From NCBI RefSeq assembly GCF_029892515.1, contig NZ_JARXVF010000001.1, positions 1,550,001 through 1,614,000 of the forward strand: a DNA stretch of 64,000 nt. The letters run 5' to 3'. Shown here one piece after another: positions 19,362 through 27,732 of the stretch. The position numbers and the translations under genes were made by a program. The notes below the pieces were generated by a model, which worked only from the letters and a program-made list of their open reading frames with translations, was not told where the DNA came from and made no database searches. The stretch comes from Pseudaminobacter soli (ex Li et al. 2025). Lineage in GTDB: Bacteria > Pseudomonadota > Alphaproteobacteria > Rhizobiales > Rhizobiaceae. Positions within the stretch are counted from its first letter, which is position 1, and every line of letters starts with the position of its first letter.

Positions 19362-20918
19362 CTACAGCGTCGCGATCGTCTTCAGCGCGCCGTCGAGCAT
19401 GGTACCCTTTTCGTCCTTCAGCGCCGCTTCGCGCAAGCGGCGAAGCCATTCGGCGGCGTCCGCACGCCCCTCGAGCATAGGCAAGCCGGAAAGCACGCGG
19501 TCGAACTTCGACTGCGCCCGCACATGGGTGTCGCTGTAGCCCTTAATCAGGCGTCGGCAGTTGAGGATCTCCACGGCAAGCGCATAGTCGCTCGCCACGC
19601 GGCCGAGCGCCAGACTGTACCAGCGCTCCAGATGCTCGGCCTCGACCTTGTGGCGCAGGAGCTTGCGGCGCCAGTGCCGCAGACCGCCGATGAACCACAG
19701 CGCCGTGAAGCCGGCAAAGCTGTCGGTGCGCACCCGCCGGCCATGGTTGATGCGGCGGTCGAGCCAGCCGGCCAGTTTCGGCCGGTTCTCGATATAGCTG
19801 CCAAGTCCCGCCGGCATGGTGCCGCAGAATTCCTCGATGCGCGGATGGAAATACTCGGTCACCTGCAGGATGTTGCCATCCTTGATGCCGACTTCCTTGC
19901 GCACACGCCGGTCGCGGGTCGAGCGCGTCTTGAGGTCGGCCACGCGGATCATGTCGTCATAGCACATGGCGTTGGCGACATGCTTGGCCGCCGCAATCGA
20001 CAGCGCGTATTCGTGCCCGGCATCATCCAGCTTCAGCGCCTGGTCGATGCGGCCGAGATATTCGGCGCCATAGGCAAGGTCCTGGTAGTCGACAACCTTC
20101 TGCAGGCCGCGTCCGGCCATGTCGCGCAAAACCTCGGGATAGGCATCGACGCGAGCGCGCAACGCCTGCCAGCCCTTTATCAACGCATCCGGCCCACTCA
20201 CGCCGCGTGTAGAAGCCTTCACGGATTGAGTGGGAGCAGCGTCGGGCTCGATACCCTCCTCGACAAGCCGGCGGGTGCGCTCATAGGCGCCGGCAAAGGC
20301 GGCAAGGCTCGCCTTCACGCCGCGGCCGGAAGCGCGGATCGTCTCCTCATAGCTTTCGCGCGGGAAGGGCAACGCGCCGGAACCGGCCAGCGCGCCGAAC
20401 AGGCTCGACGAGATCACCGATCCTGCCTCGACCGCCACCTTTTCCATATCGAAGGCAACCAGGCGCTTTGCCGCCTGCTCGGCACCTGCACGCACCTTTT
20501 CCGACGAGGCGCGGCCGTCGCCCGGCTCGATCTTCTCCGACACCGCGGCAATGCGGTGCGAGGAGGCGATCAACGTGGTGCGGTCGGGCGTCACGAAGCC
20601 GCGCATGACGGCGCGGCCGGCTTCCATCAGCTCGGCGGCGATCAGGATGTCGACGTCGCCCTGCGCCGGCGACAGCGCGAAGATCGGCCGGCGGCCGGTG
20701 TCGCGGCACATCTCGACGTAATAGATCGTCGCGCCGGTGCGCTGGGCAACGCCGGCCACCGAGGTCGACTGCGCCAGATAGCCGTTGCGCTCGGCAACGT
20801 CGGTGATCCAGTCCGTCAGCACGCCGCCGCCCTGCCCGCCCACAGCGAGCGCGGCCAGCTTGATGATGCCTTCCTGCCCAGCGGCAGGGTTCGGGGTCTT
20901 CGGAGCCAGAACTGTCAT
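19362..20918 (-). CDS. iorB: Indolepyruvate oxidoreductase, beta/gamma-type subunit
   Basis: A 518-aa subunit of an aryl-pyruvate:ferredoxin-type oxidoreductase. The N-terminal part is the pyruvate-oxidoreductase gamma domain (LAVGGQGGGVLTDWITD; AQRTGATIYYVEM), and the long C-terminal part (about 200-518) is the extension seen in aerobic proteobacterial members (DUF6537-like). Archaeal beta subunits are only about 200 aa. The start is taken at 20918, two bases after the iorA stop; starts at 20927 or 20933 that overlap iorA are possible. With iorA it should oxidatively decarboxylate indolepyruvate or a related 2-oxoacid to an acyl-CoA. Confidence 0.87.
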   Translation of the reverse strand: MTVLAPKTPNPAAGQEGIIKLAALAVGGQGGGVLTDWITDVAERNGYLAQSTSVAGVAQRTGATIYYVEMCRDTGRRPIFALSPAQGDVDILIAAELMEAGRAVMRGFVTPDRTTLIASSHRIAAVSEKIEPGDGRASSEKVRAGAEQAAKRLVAFDMEKVAVEAGSVISSSLFGALAGSGALPFPRESYEETIRASGRGVKASLAAFAGAYERTRRLVEEGIEPDAAPTQSVKASTRGVSGPDALIKGWQALRARVDAYPEVLRDMAGRGLQKVVDYQDLAYGAEYLGRIDQALKLDDAGHEYALSIAAAKHVANAMCYDDMIRVADLKTRSTRDRRVRKEVGIKDGNILQVTEYFHPRIEEFCGTMPAGLGSYIENRPKLAGWLDRRINHGRRVRTDSFAGFTALWFIGGLRHWRRKLLRHKVEAEHLERWYSLALGRVASDYALAVEILNCRRLIKGYSDTHVRAQSKFDRVLSGLPMLEGRADAAEWLRRLREAALKDEKGTMLDGALKTIATL

Positions 20919-20919
20919 G

Positions 20920-23073
20920 TCACGCATCCGCAAAAGTCAGGCGACGGGTTTCGCGGCGCCGCTGCATGAAACCGATGAGCTTGCGGCGCATCCTCTCGAG
21001 GAACTGATCCCACTTGCCGGGATTGTGCACCACGTCGGCGCGGTAGAAGGAGGGGCACAGCACCGCCGCATCCGCCACTTCGCCGCAATTGCCGCAGCCC
21101 ACGCAGGTCTGGTCGATATGGGCGACGGGATCGTCACGCAGCGGGTCGTCCAGCGACTTAACTGACAGCGACGGGCAGCCCGACAGCCGCATGCAGGCGT
21201 GGTCGCCGGTGCAGATGTCCTCGTCGACGCCGAACTTCGGCTTCACGAGGCGTTCGCCGCCCTTGATGGCATTGGCGACCAGCGGCTTTTCGCGGCGCTG
21301 GCGATTGAGCATGCATTCGGACGAGGCGACGATGACCTTTGGTCCGGTCTCCTCGGTCGTCAGCGCCTCCCGCAGCGTGTCGCGCATCTTGCCGACATCA
21401 TAGGTGCGTTCCAGGTGGCGCACCCATTTCACGCCCATGCCCTTCACCGCCTCGGTGATGGGGTGCTTCGTGGATTTGGTCTTGTTGTTGGCCCGCGAGG
21501 ACAAAATATCCTGCCCGCCGGTGGCGGCGGAATAGTAATTGTCGACGATGACGATGACGCCGTCGTTCTTGTTGAACACGGCGTTGCCGATCGAGGAGGT
21601 CAGGCCGTTGTGCCAGAAGCCGCCGTCGCCGACGAAGGAGATCGAGCGGCGCTTTGCGTCCGGCGAATTGAAGGCCGAGGCCGAAGCCGGCCCCAGGCCA
21701 TAGCCCATCGTCGTCGCGCCCAGTTCGAAGGGCGGCATGATGGAGAACAGGTGGCAGCCGATGTCGGAGGCGATGTGGTGCTGCCCCAGTTCCTGCTCGA
21801 CCAGCTTGGTGGCGGCAAAGATCGGGCGCTCCGGGCAACCCGTGCAGAAGCCGGGCGGACGGCCCGGCACGATGGCCGCAAGGTTGGAGACCTCGTTGCC
21901 GTCGTCCTGCTTGTTGGGTGCGCGGATCTGCACCGGCAGCATGTGCGGGGCGGCCTCGCGCAGGAAGGCGGAAATGCCGTCCAGCATCACCTGGCCGGTA
22001 TATTCGCCGGCAACCGGCAGGTGTTCCTTGCCGACGACGCGGGTGTCGCGGCCTGCCTTGTGCAGCATGTTGCCGAAGGCCTGCTCGATGTAGTTCGGCT
22101 GGCCTTCCTCCACCACGAGCACGGCGTCCTTGCCCTCGCAGAAGCCCAGAAACTCGTCGTCGATCAGCGGGTAGACGGCGTTGAGCACATAGATCGGCAC
22201 TTCCGTCTCGCCATAGATATCGGCAAGGCCGATGCGCTCCAGCGCGCGCATGACCGAATTGTACATGCCGCCCTGGCAGACGATGCCGACCCTGGCCATG
22301 TCGGGGCCGAAGAACTCGTTGATCTTGCGCGAGCGGATGAAGTCCACCGCCGCCGGCCAGCGCTTGGCGACCTTTTCCTTCTCGTGGATGAAAGAGGCGG
22401 GCGGCAGCACGATACGGGCCGTGTCGCGGCGCGGGTTCTGCAGCGCATCGGCCACCGTCATGGCGGGGCGCTTGTTGTCCTTGGCGGTGAAGCTGCCATG
22501 CACGTGGCAGCAGCGGATACGCACCTGCAGCATGACCGGCGTGTTCGACGCCTCCGACAACTCGAAACCGTCTTCCACCGCCTTGACGATGGAAGGCAGG
22601 TTGGGGCGCGGGTCGAGCAGCCACACCTGGCTCTTCATGGCAAAGGCATGGCTGCGCTCCTGCATGATGGAGGAGCCTTCGCCATAGTCCTCGCCGACAA
22701 TGATCAGCGCGCCGCCGGTGACGCCACCTGAAGCGAGGTTCGCCAGCGCGTCGGAGGCGACATTGGTGCCTACGGTGGACTTGAAGGTGGCAGCGCCGCG
22801 GATCGGGTAATGCACCGAGGCCGCCAGCATTGCGGTGGCGGTGGCTTCCGAGGCGCTCGCCTCGAAATGCACGCCAAGCTCACCCAGAATGTCCTGCGCG
22901 TCGGCCAGCACGTCCATCAAATGGCTGATCGGCGCGCCCTGATAGCCGCCGACATAGCCGACGCCGCATTCCAGCAGCGCCTTGGTGATGGCGAGAATGC
23001 CTTCGCCGGAAAACTCTTCGCCGGCGCCCAGGCGCAGCTTTTCGACTTCCTTCACAAAGGACCGTTCAGCCAT
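20920..23073 (-). CDS. iorA: Indolepyruvate oxidoreductase, alpha subunit with ferredoxin domain
   Basis: A 717-aa subunit. The N-terminal pyrimidine-binding/domain-swap part includes GYQGAPISHLMDVLADAQ. Thiamine-diphosphate binding is by GDGGFWHNGLTSSIGNAVFN with DNYYSAATGG about residues 480-525. The C-terminal ferredoxin-like region has CTGDHACMRLSGCP and CVGCGNCGEVADAAVLC. The second cluster motif has four cysteines, while the first shows only three, as in other aerobic-type members. It is third in the isatin hydrolase-marR-iorA-iorB run, 56 bp after marR. The substrate is inferred; phenylpyruvate-type acids are possible. Confidence 0.9.
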   Translation of the reverse strand: MAERSFVKEVEKLRLGAGEEFSGEGILAITKALLECGVGYVGGYQGAPISHLMDVLADAQDILGELGVHFEASASEATATAMLAASVHYPIRGAATFKSTVGTNVASDALANLASGGVTGGALIIVGEDYGEGSSIMQERSHAFAMKSQVWLLDPRPNLPSIVKAVEDGFELSEASNTPVMLQVRIRCCHVHGSFTAKDNKRPAMTVADALQNPRRDTARIVLPPASFIHEKEKVAKRWPAAVDFIRSRKINEFFGPDMARVGIVCQGGMYNSVMRALERIGLADIYGETEVPIYVLNAVYPLIDDEFLGFCEGKDAVLVVEEGQPNYIEQAFGNMLHKAGRDTRVVGKEHLPVAGEYTGQVMLDGISAFLREAAPHMLPVQIRAPNKQDDGNEVSNLAAIVPGRPPGFCTGCPERPIFAATKLVEQELGQHHIASDIGCHLFSIMPPFELGATTMGYGLGPASASAFNSPDAKRRSISFVGDGGFWHNGLTSSIGNAVFNKNDGVIVIVDNYYSAATGGQDILSSRANNKTKSTKHPITEAVKGMGVKWVRHLERTYDVGKMRDTLREALTTEETGPKVIVASSECMLNRQRREKPLVANAIKGGERLVKPKFGVDEDICTGDHACMRLSGCPSLSVKSLDDPLRDDPVAHIDQTCVGCGNCGEVADAAVLCPSFYRADVVHNPGKWDQFLERMRRKLIGFMQRRRETRRLTFADA

Positions 23074-23129
23074 TGGAAGCCTCCTTCACATCGGATGCGG
23101 CGCCTGTGGCGCGCATGGGTAATTTCGGT

Positions 23130-23612
23130 TCAGATGTCGTGCTTGCGGATGTTGCGCAGCATCTTCTGCAGCGTGGCGACGAAGGCGGCATATTCGCCGT
23201 CATCGATATCCGCGAACATCGTTTCGAACGCATCGTGCATGGCCGGCCAGGCGCGGTTGAACTCGGCCCGGCCCTCGTCGGTCAGGAAGATCTTGCGCAC
23301 CCGGCTGTCGTCGTCGCAGGCCTCGCGCCGCACCAGCCCCTGCCCTTCCAGCGTGTCGAGTGTTCGGCTCATGGTCGACTGCTCGATGACGCTGAAGACC
23401 GACAGGTCGTTGATAGTGACGCCGTCGGCCACCGACAGCACCGCCAGCGCCCGCACCTGTGGCACGGTCAGCCCCTGCTTGCGCAGGTCGTCGCGCAGCG
23501 TCGCGTTGTAGCGCCCCATGATGCGGTTCATCAGGTAGGGCGCGAACTGCTGCAGGCCGATCTCGCCCAGGGTCGAGATGCGCTCCCGCTTTTCCGAGCC
23601 GGTCTGGTCCAT
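23130..23612 (-). CDS. MarR-family transcriptional regulator
   Basis: A 160-aa winged-helix regulator with the family core VPQVRALAVLSVADGVTI, SVIEQSTMSRTLDTLEGQGL (recognition helix) and the wing DDDSRVRKIFLTDEGRAE. The start at 23612 is preceded by GGGAG at proper spacing; the GTG one codon upstream is too close. It lies between the isatin hydrolase gene and iorA on the same strand, so it most likely controls this operon in response to an aromatic or indolic ligand, as MarR proteins do in several auxin-degradation loci. The ligand is inferred. Confidence 0.88.
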   Translation of the reverse strand: MDQTGSEKRERISTLGEIGLQQFAPYLMNRIMGRYNATLRDDLRKQGLTVPQVRALAVLSVADGVTINDLSVFSVIEQSTMSRTLDTLEGQGLVRREACDDDSRVRKIFLTDEGRAEFNRAWPAMHDAFETMFADIDDGEYAAFVATLQKMLRNIRKHDI

Positions 23613-23731
23613 CACATTCTCCCTGCGGGCGAGTGGCCTGCGCCACCGCCCTGCCCGGTTGGAACCGGCGCGCTCATGCGCGCCGTGTCCTCAGGAAGGG
23701 TGCGGGTCCCCGCACCCTTCGTCGCGAGCCA

Positions 23732-24523
23732 TTAGGCCGTCGGAACCAGCGCCAGCGCGCGGATCGGGCTGCCGGTGCCGCTCTTGATCTTGAGCGGGGC
23801 GGCGATGAGGATAGCACCCTTCGCCGGCAGGCGGTCGAGGTTGCACAGGCTGGCAAGACCGTAGCGGTTGGCCTTGTGCATCAGGTTGTGCGCCGGGAAC
23901 GGCGGGTTCATGCCGCCAGCCTGGCCGGCGTCGGTGCCGATCGCTTCCGTGCCCCAGCCGATCGCGCCGGTGGAGATGATGTATTCGATGGCCTCGGCCG
24001 TCGGTCCAGGCGTATGCGGGCCGGTCTCGTCGGCGTTGAGGAAGTCGGCTTCCGAGCCGTTGCGCTTGTACCAGTCGGTGCGCATCACCACCCACTCGCC
24101 TGCCTTGATGGCGCCGTGCTTGGCTTCCCAGGCCTTGATGTGGTCGACGGTGAGCAGGAAATCATTGTTCTCGGCTGCTTCCTTCGAGCAGTCGATGACG
24201 TTGACCGGAGCAACGAAGTTCTTGACCGGAATAGTGTCGGTCGCGCCGTCGGCATAGTCCTTGCCGGTGATCCAGTGCTTGGGCGCATCGAAATGGGTGC
24301 CCGAGTGCTCGCCGACCTTCAGCCAGTTCCAGGCCCAGAACGGACCGTTCTTGTCATAGGCGGAGATCTCGTGGATCTCGATCTTCGGCGTATCGACCGC
24401 CAGTTCCGGCGGCAGCTTCAGAAGCGGCGTATCGGGGCCGAGCACGCCGGCCAGGTCCACAACCTCGACGCCCCCCGACAGGAGCAGTTCGGCCATCTGG
24501 CCGAGCACTTCGTTCGTCTTCAT
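23732..24523 (-). CDS. Isatin hydrolase (Mn-dependent cyclase-family amidohydrolase)
   Basis: Hydrolyses the lactam ring of isatin to isatinate. The 263-aa protein has the cyclase-family metal motif HSGTHFDAPKHWITGKDY (about residues 73-90) and the segments NADETGPHTPGPT and GTDAGQAGGMNPPFPAHNL. As I recall the characterised isatin hydrolase of Labrenzia aggregata, these match it closely along the whole length, better than short kynurenine formamidases of about 210 aa. It is the first gene of the marR-iorA-iorB run. Isatin is an intermediate of indole-3-acetate breakdown in Bradyrhizobium, which fits an indolic catabolic role. Confidence 0.82.
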   Translation of the reverse strand: MKTNEVLGQMAELLLSGGVEVVDLAGVLGPDTPLLKLPPELAVDTPKIEIHEISAYDKNGPFWAWNWLKVGEHSGTHFDAPKHWITGKDYADGATDTIPVKNFVAPVNVIDCSKEAAENNDFLLTVDHIKAWEAKHGAIKAGEWVVMRTDWYKRNGSEADFLNADETGPHTPGPTAEAIEYIISTGAIGWGTEAIGTDAGQAGGMNPPFPAHNLMHKANRYGLASLCNLDRLPAKGAILIAAPLKIKSGTGSPIRALALVPTA

Positions 24524-24594
24524 GAAAGGTTTCCTCTACCCTTGTCCGCAGACAGCTCGTCGCGGCCTCCTCCGAGTATCATTAGGGGGAAATC

Positions 24595-24734
24595 TATGCA
24601 TATGCAATTATCCTTCATCAACAGATGCGGCCGCGCGGAAGCGCCTTTCCAGCCTCCAGTCCTTTTGTGCACCGCAACAGAGCGAAGGGCGCGATCAAGG
24701 ATATGGCCGCGCCCCGTCAATAAATATGCATATG
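24595..24734. promoter_or_regulatory. Two TATGCATATG palindromic sites in the isatin hydrolase upstream region
   Basis: The sequence TATGCATATG occurs at 24595-24604 (within the palindrome TGCATATGCA, 24597-24606) and again at 24725-24734 (within ATATGCATAT, 24724-24733). They are AT-rich islands in a GC-rich gap. The first is about 72 bp upstream of the isatin hydrolase start, where a MarR operator would be expected; the second is near the 3' end of the diguanylate cyclase gene. Binding by the operon's MarR protein is an inference. Confidence 0.45.
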
Positions 24735-24744
24735 GATATAAATT

Positions 24745-25503
24745 CTAAGCGGCGCTCGGCAGTCCGGCAACGATGGTGAGGTTGCGGCCGCGGTTCTTGG
24801 CCTCGTAGAGGCGGCGATCTGCGGCGCGCATCAGTTCTGAAACGGTGGCGCCGAGCGCACAGACCGTGCCACCGATGCTGACGGTCAGCGGAACCTGCTG
24901 TTCGCCGGCCGGCTTGAAGCACACCTTCTCGACCTCGCGCCGGATGCGCTCGGCCACGACCGCCGCCTCCTGTTCGGTCGCGCCGATCAGGAAGGCGCCG
25001 AACTCCTCGCCGCCGATGCGGCCCAGAATGTCGCCGCTGCGCACGCCGCGCGAAATCGCGGCGGCGATCTCCAGAAGCGCTTCGTCGCCGGTCAGATGGC
25101 CGAAATTGTCGTTGATCTTCTTGAAGTGGTCGGCATCGATGATGAGCAGCGCGCCGCGGTCGCTGCGCCGGCGCGAGCCGTCGAGCGAGGCGAAAAAGGT
25201 CTCGCGGTTCAGCATGCCGGTCATGTCGTCGCGCGAAGCCTTTTCGGCGAGCCGGCGATGGGTGGCGGCAAGCTGCGCATGGGCGCGCTCCAGCTCGCGA
25301 TGGGCGTGCTTCAGCCGGTCGCTCTGCCAGAAGGTATAGGCGCTCGCCGGAAAGGCGGTGGCCAGCGGGCAGACGATGCACATCAACCAGGCGTTGCCGT
25401 CGACGGTGCCACCCATCATCGGCACGACGGTAACGGCAACCAGCAGGGAGCCTGCAACGGCGAGGATGGAAACGAGCGAGGCTCTCAGGATTATGCTTGT
25501 CAT
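24745..25503 (-). CDS. Membrane diguanylate cyclase, two-TM GGDEF protein
   Basis: A 252-aa protein that should make cyclic di-GMP from two GTP. Two N-terminal hydrophobic segments (ASLVSILAVAGSLLVAVTVV and WLMCIVCPLATAFPASAYTF) anchor it, followed by a short coiled coil (HAHRELERAHAQLAATHRRL) and a GGDEF domain (about 90-245). The active-site loop is RIGGEEF, and the allosteric inhibitory site RSGD lies five residues before it, so it looks active and product-inhibited. It reads toward the isatin hydrolase gene but is separated by 221 bp with candidate operators. Confidence 0.9.
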   Translation of the reverse strand: MTSIILRASLVSILAVAGSLLVAVTVVPMMGGTVDGNAWLMCIVCPLATAFPASAYTFWQSDRLKHAHRELERAHAQLAATHRRLAEKASRDDMTGMLNRETFFASLDGSRRRSDRGALLIIDADHFKKINDNFGHLTGDEALLEIAAAISRGVRSGDILGRIGGEEFGAFLIGATEQEAAVVAERIRREVEKVCFKPAGEQQVPLTVSIGGTVCALGATVSELMRAADRRLYEAKNRGRNLTIVAGLPSAA

Positions 25504-25656
25504 CGACCCCCCTTTTCGGCCGCCTGAATGGCAGACAGAGCTGAACGTCCCCTTTCATGCATGGGTAAATTTTGAGCGAACACCGAACCTTCAAAGCCAC
25601 GGACTTTTTTGCTTTGCTGTGGACACAAAGGGCGCGATCCGTGCCATAAGGGCGGC

Positions 25657-26364
25657 ATGACTGAAACGCCCAATCCCGCCCGCTTCGCCCGCATCACCGA
25701 CTGGGTGTTCGACCTCGACAACACGCTCTATCCGCACCACACCAATCTGTTCTCGCAGATCGACGTGCGGATGACGGCCTATGTGTCGGAGCTTCTGCAA
25801 CTGTCGCGCGAGGATGCGCGCAAGCTACAGAAGGAGCTCTACCATGAATATGGCACGACGCTGGCCGGGCTGATCGCGCGCCACAAGATCGATTCGGACG
25901 ATTTCCTCAACAAAGTCCACGACATCGACTATTCCTGGCTGTCGCCGGACCCCGCACTTGGCGAGGCGATCAAATCGCTTCCGGGGCGCAAGTTCATCTT
26001 CACCAATGGCGATCGCGGCCATGCCGAGCGCGCGGCACGCCAGCTCGGCATCCTCGATCACTTCGACGATATCTTCGACATCGTTGCCGCAGGCCTGGTG
26101 CCCAAGCCGGCGCAGGAGACCTACGACAAGTTTTTGGCGCTGCATCGCGTGGCCGGCCCGAACGCAGTGATGTTCGAGGATCTGGCGCGCAACCTGATCG
26201 TCCCCAAGACGCTCGGCATGCAGACCGTGCTGGTGGTGCCGCACAATTTCGAGCCAACCTTCTCGGAGATCTGGGAGCGCGACCCGGCCTACGATTCATC
26301 GGTCGACTTCGTCACCGACGATCTCGCCGCCTTCCTGCGCAGCATAGCGCCAGCCCATTCGTGA
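25657..26364 (+). CDS. Pyrimidine 5'-nucleotidase, HAD superfamily
   Basis: A 235-aa HAD hydrolase of the SDT1/pyrimidine 5'-nucleotidase type. Motif I is DLDNTLYPHHTNLF (about residues 14-27), motif II FTNGDRGHAER, motif III Lys in PKPAQETYDKF, and motif IV FEDLARNL. It dephosphorylates nucleoside monophosphates such as UMP or CMP. The start at 25657 (MTETPNPARF) is preceded by AAGGGCGGC, while the upstream open frame has no family match. In rhizobia this gene commonly sits beside the dapD/dapE block, as here. Confidence 0.85.
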   Translation: MTETPNPARFARITDWVFDLDNTLYPHHTNLFSQIDVRMTAYVSELLQLSREDARKLQKELYHEYGTTLAGLIARHKIDSDDFLNKVHDIDYSWLSPDPALGEAIKSLPGRKFIFTNGDRGHAERAARQLGILDHFDDIFDIVAAGLVPKPAQETYDKFLALHRVAGPNAVMFEDLARNLIVPKTLGMQTVLVVPHNFEPTFSEIWERDPAYDSSVDFVTDDLAAFLRSIAPAHS

Positions 26365-26406
26365 CCTGCCGCCGCTCGGCGGGCCGCTTATGAATTGATT
26401 TACCAA

Positions 26407-26445
26407 GCTGCGACGTATCACACGGAAAAGTTGATAAGTCGCAGC
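26407..26445. other. Strong 39-nt stem-loop between the nucleotidase and a GGDEF gene
   Basis: The arms GCTGCGAC (26407-26414) and GTCGCAGC (26438-26445) pair perfectly. Inside them TATCA pairs with TGATA, giving a 13-bp stem with one mismatch and an 11-nt loop CACGGAAAAGT. It lies in the 168-bp gap after the nucleotidase stop and 87 bp before the GTG start of the next gene. It has no U tract, so it could be a weak terminator, a 5' leader structure or an operator. Confidence 0.5.
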
Positions 26446-26532
26446 CAGGCCTCCATATGGCGCTTCTGACATAACCTGAATAGAAGCCGGACCAGCAGCC
26501 CCACTTGCCCGGCGTGGCCCTGGTATTAGATC

Positions 26533-27669
26533 GTGAAATTTGTGGCTCCGGCATTGCTGCTGCTGTTCTCGCTGAGCTTCGCCGGCGCCTGGACGCTGGA
26601 ACGGACCCGCCGCTACCTCCTGCTGTTTGCGATCGCCTTTCTCTGCTTCGGCCTCGCCGCGGCTGGACAAATCGCCATCTGGCCGCGTGATGTCGGCGCC
26701 AACAAACTGATCACGGTAATCCTGTTTTGCGTCGGCGTGCTGCTATTGTGCGAAGGCGTGCTGCAGCGCTCAGGGCGCCATCTGGCTCTGCCGCTGCCCC
26801 TGTTCGTCGCGGGCCTCATCGTGGCCGGCATCTTCTACTTTTTCTACATAGACCGCAGCCTGGTCACGCGCGCCTATATCCTCCACTTCGGCCTCGGCAC
26901 ACTATTTCTCATCACGGCCTGGCAAGGGCGCTTCCTGCGCCATGGGCGTGGCGCCGACCGCGCCTTGTGGTGGCTGGTCGTGGTGGTTGGGTTGCATTTC
27001 TTCCCGCGCACCATCCTGACCACGGGCGTTTTCATCGACGGCGCCTTTGGCGCCGCGACCTTCTGGAACTGGGTGCAGATCACATTCTCGCTCGTCGGCG
27101 CCATTATCGCGCTTGGGCTGATGGCTGTCACCGCCATAGATGTGGTCACCGCCCTGCGCGGCGAGCGCGACAGCGACCCGCTGACGGGCCTTCTCAATCG
27201 CCGCGGCCTCGACCTCCACAGTCGCGCCGCGCGCAAGGCGCATCACAAGCCGGTGTCGAGCATCGTCGTCTGCGACATCGACCACTTCAAGGTGATCAAC
27301 GACACCTATGGCCATGCCGTCGGCGATGCGGTGCTGGAGGGCTTTGCCGGCACAATCCGCGATATGACCCGAGCCGGCGACCTGGTCGCGCGCATCGGCG
27401 GCGAGGAGTTCGTGGTGGTGCTGAGGGGCACTCCGCCGATGGGAGCCTATCAGTTTGCCGAGCGCCTGCGCCTCGACATCCAGCGGGCACGCTTTTCAGG
27501 CCTGCCGCGCCAGCAGACGGTGACATGCTCCTTCGGCGTGGTCGAGTTCCGCGAGGGAGACGACCTGTGGGCCGCGGTCGACCGCGCCGACGAATATCTC
27601 TACGCCGCCAAGAAAGCCGGCCGAAATCGCACCTTCGCAGAAGGCTTGCAGAAGGTGGGCGTTGCCTGA
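26533..27669 (+). CDS. Membrane diguanylate cyclase, multi-TM GGDEF protein
   Basis: A 378-aa protein with six to seven predicted transmembrane helices in residues 1-205 (for example LLLLFSLSFAGAWTL, LFAIAFLCFGLAAAGQIAI, FVAGLIVAGIFYFFYI, ITFSLVGAIIALGLMAVTAI) and a C-terminal GGDEF domain (about 210-370). The catalytic loop is RIGGEEF with an RAGD inhibitory site before it. The start must be the GTG at 26533 because a TAG stop lies two codons upstream and no other start precedes the first helix. It differs in architecture from the two-TM cyclase 1 kb away. Confidence 0.87.
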   Translation: MKFVAPALLLLFSLSFAGAWTLERTRRYLLLFAIAFLCFGLAAAGQIAIWPRDVGANKLITVILFCVGVLLLCEGVLQRSGRHLALPLPLFVAGLIVAGIFYFFYIDRSLVTRAYILHFGLGTLFLITAWQGRFLRHGRGADRALWWLVVVVGLHFFPRTILTTGVFIDGAFGAATFWNWVQITFSLVGAIIALGLMAVTAIDVVTALRGERDSDPLTGLLNRRGLDLHSRAARKAHHKPVSSIVVCDIDHFKVINDTYGHAVGDAVLEGFAGTIRDMTRAGDLVARIGGEEFVVVLRGTPPMGAYQFAERLRLDIQRARFSGLPRQQTVTCSFGVVEFREGDDLWAAVDRADEYLYAAKKAGRNRTFAEGLQKVGVA

Positions 27670-27672
27670 TGC

Positions 27673-27704
27673 AAAAAAGGGCCGGCCACGCAGGCGGCCG
27701 ACCC
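27673..27704 (-). terminator. Rho-independent terminator of the LOG-family gene
   Basis: Read on the minus strand, a GC-rich stem (GGGTCGGCC / GGCCGGCCC with one mismatch, loop about 8 nt) is followed by six U. It lies 30 bp beyond the stop of the gene at 27733-28599 and four bases after the stop of the convergent GGDEF gene. Confidence 0.65.
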
Positions 27705-27732
27705 TTGAACTAGGTATTGCGTGGGCCCGGCA

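Noticed and set aside
24522-24779. Short plus-strand frame covering the gap between isatin hydrolase and the GGDEF gene
   Set aside because: It spans the candidate promoter/operator region, has no ribosome-binding site and runs into the antisense of the GGDEF gene.
26407-26445. Cyclic di-GMP riboswitch upstream of the GGDEF gene
   Set aside because: The element is a single long stem-loop without the conserved core sequences of class I or II c-di-GMP riboswitches.
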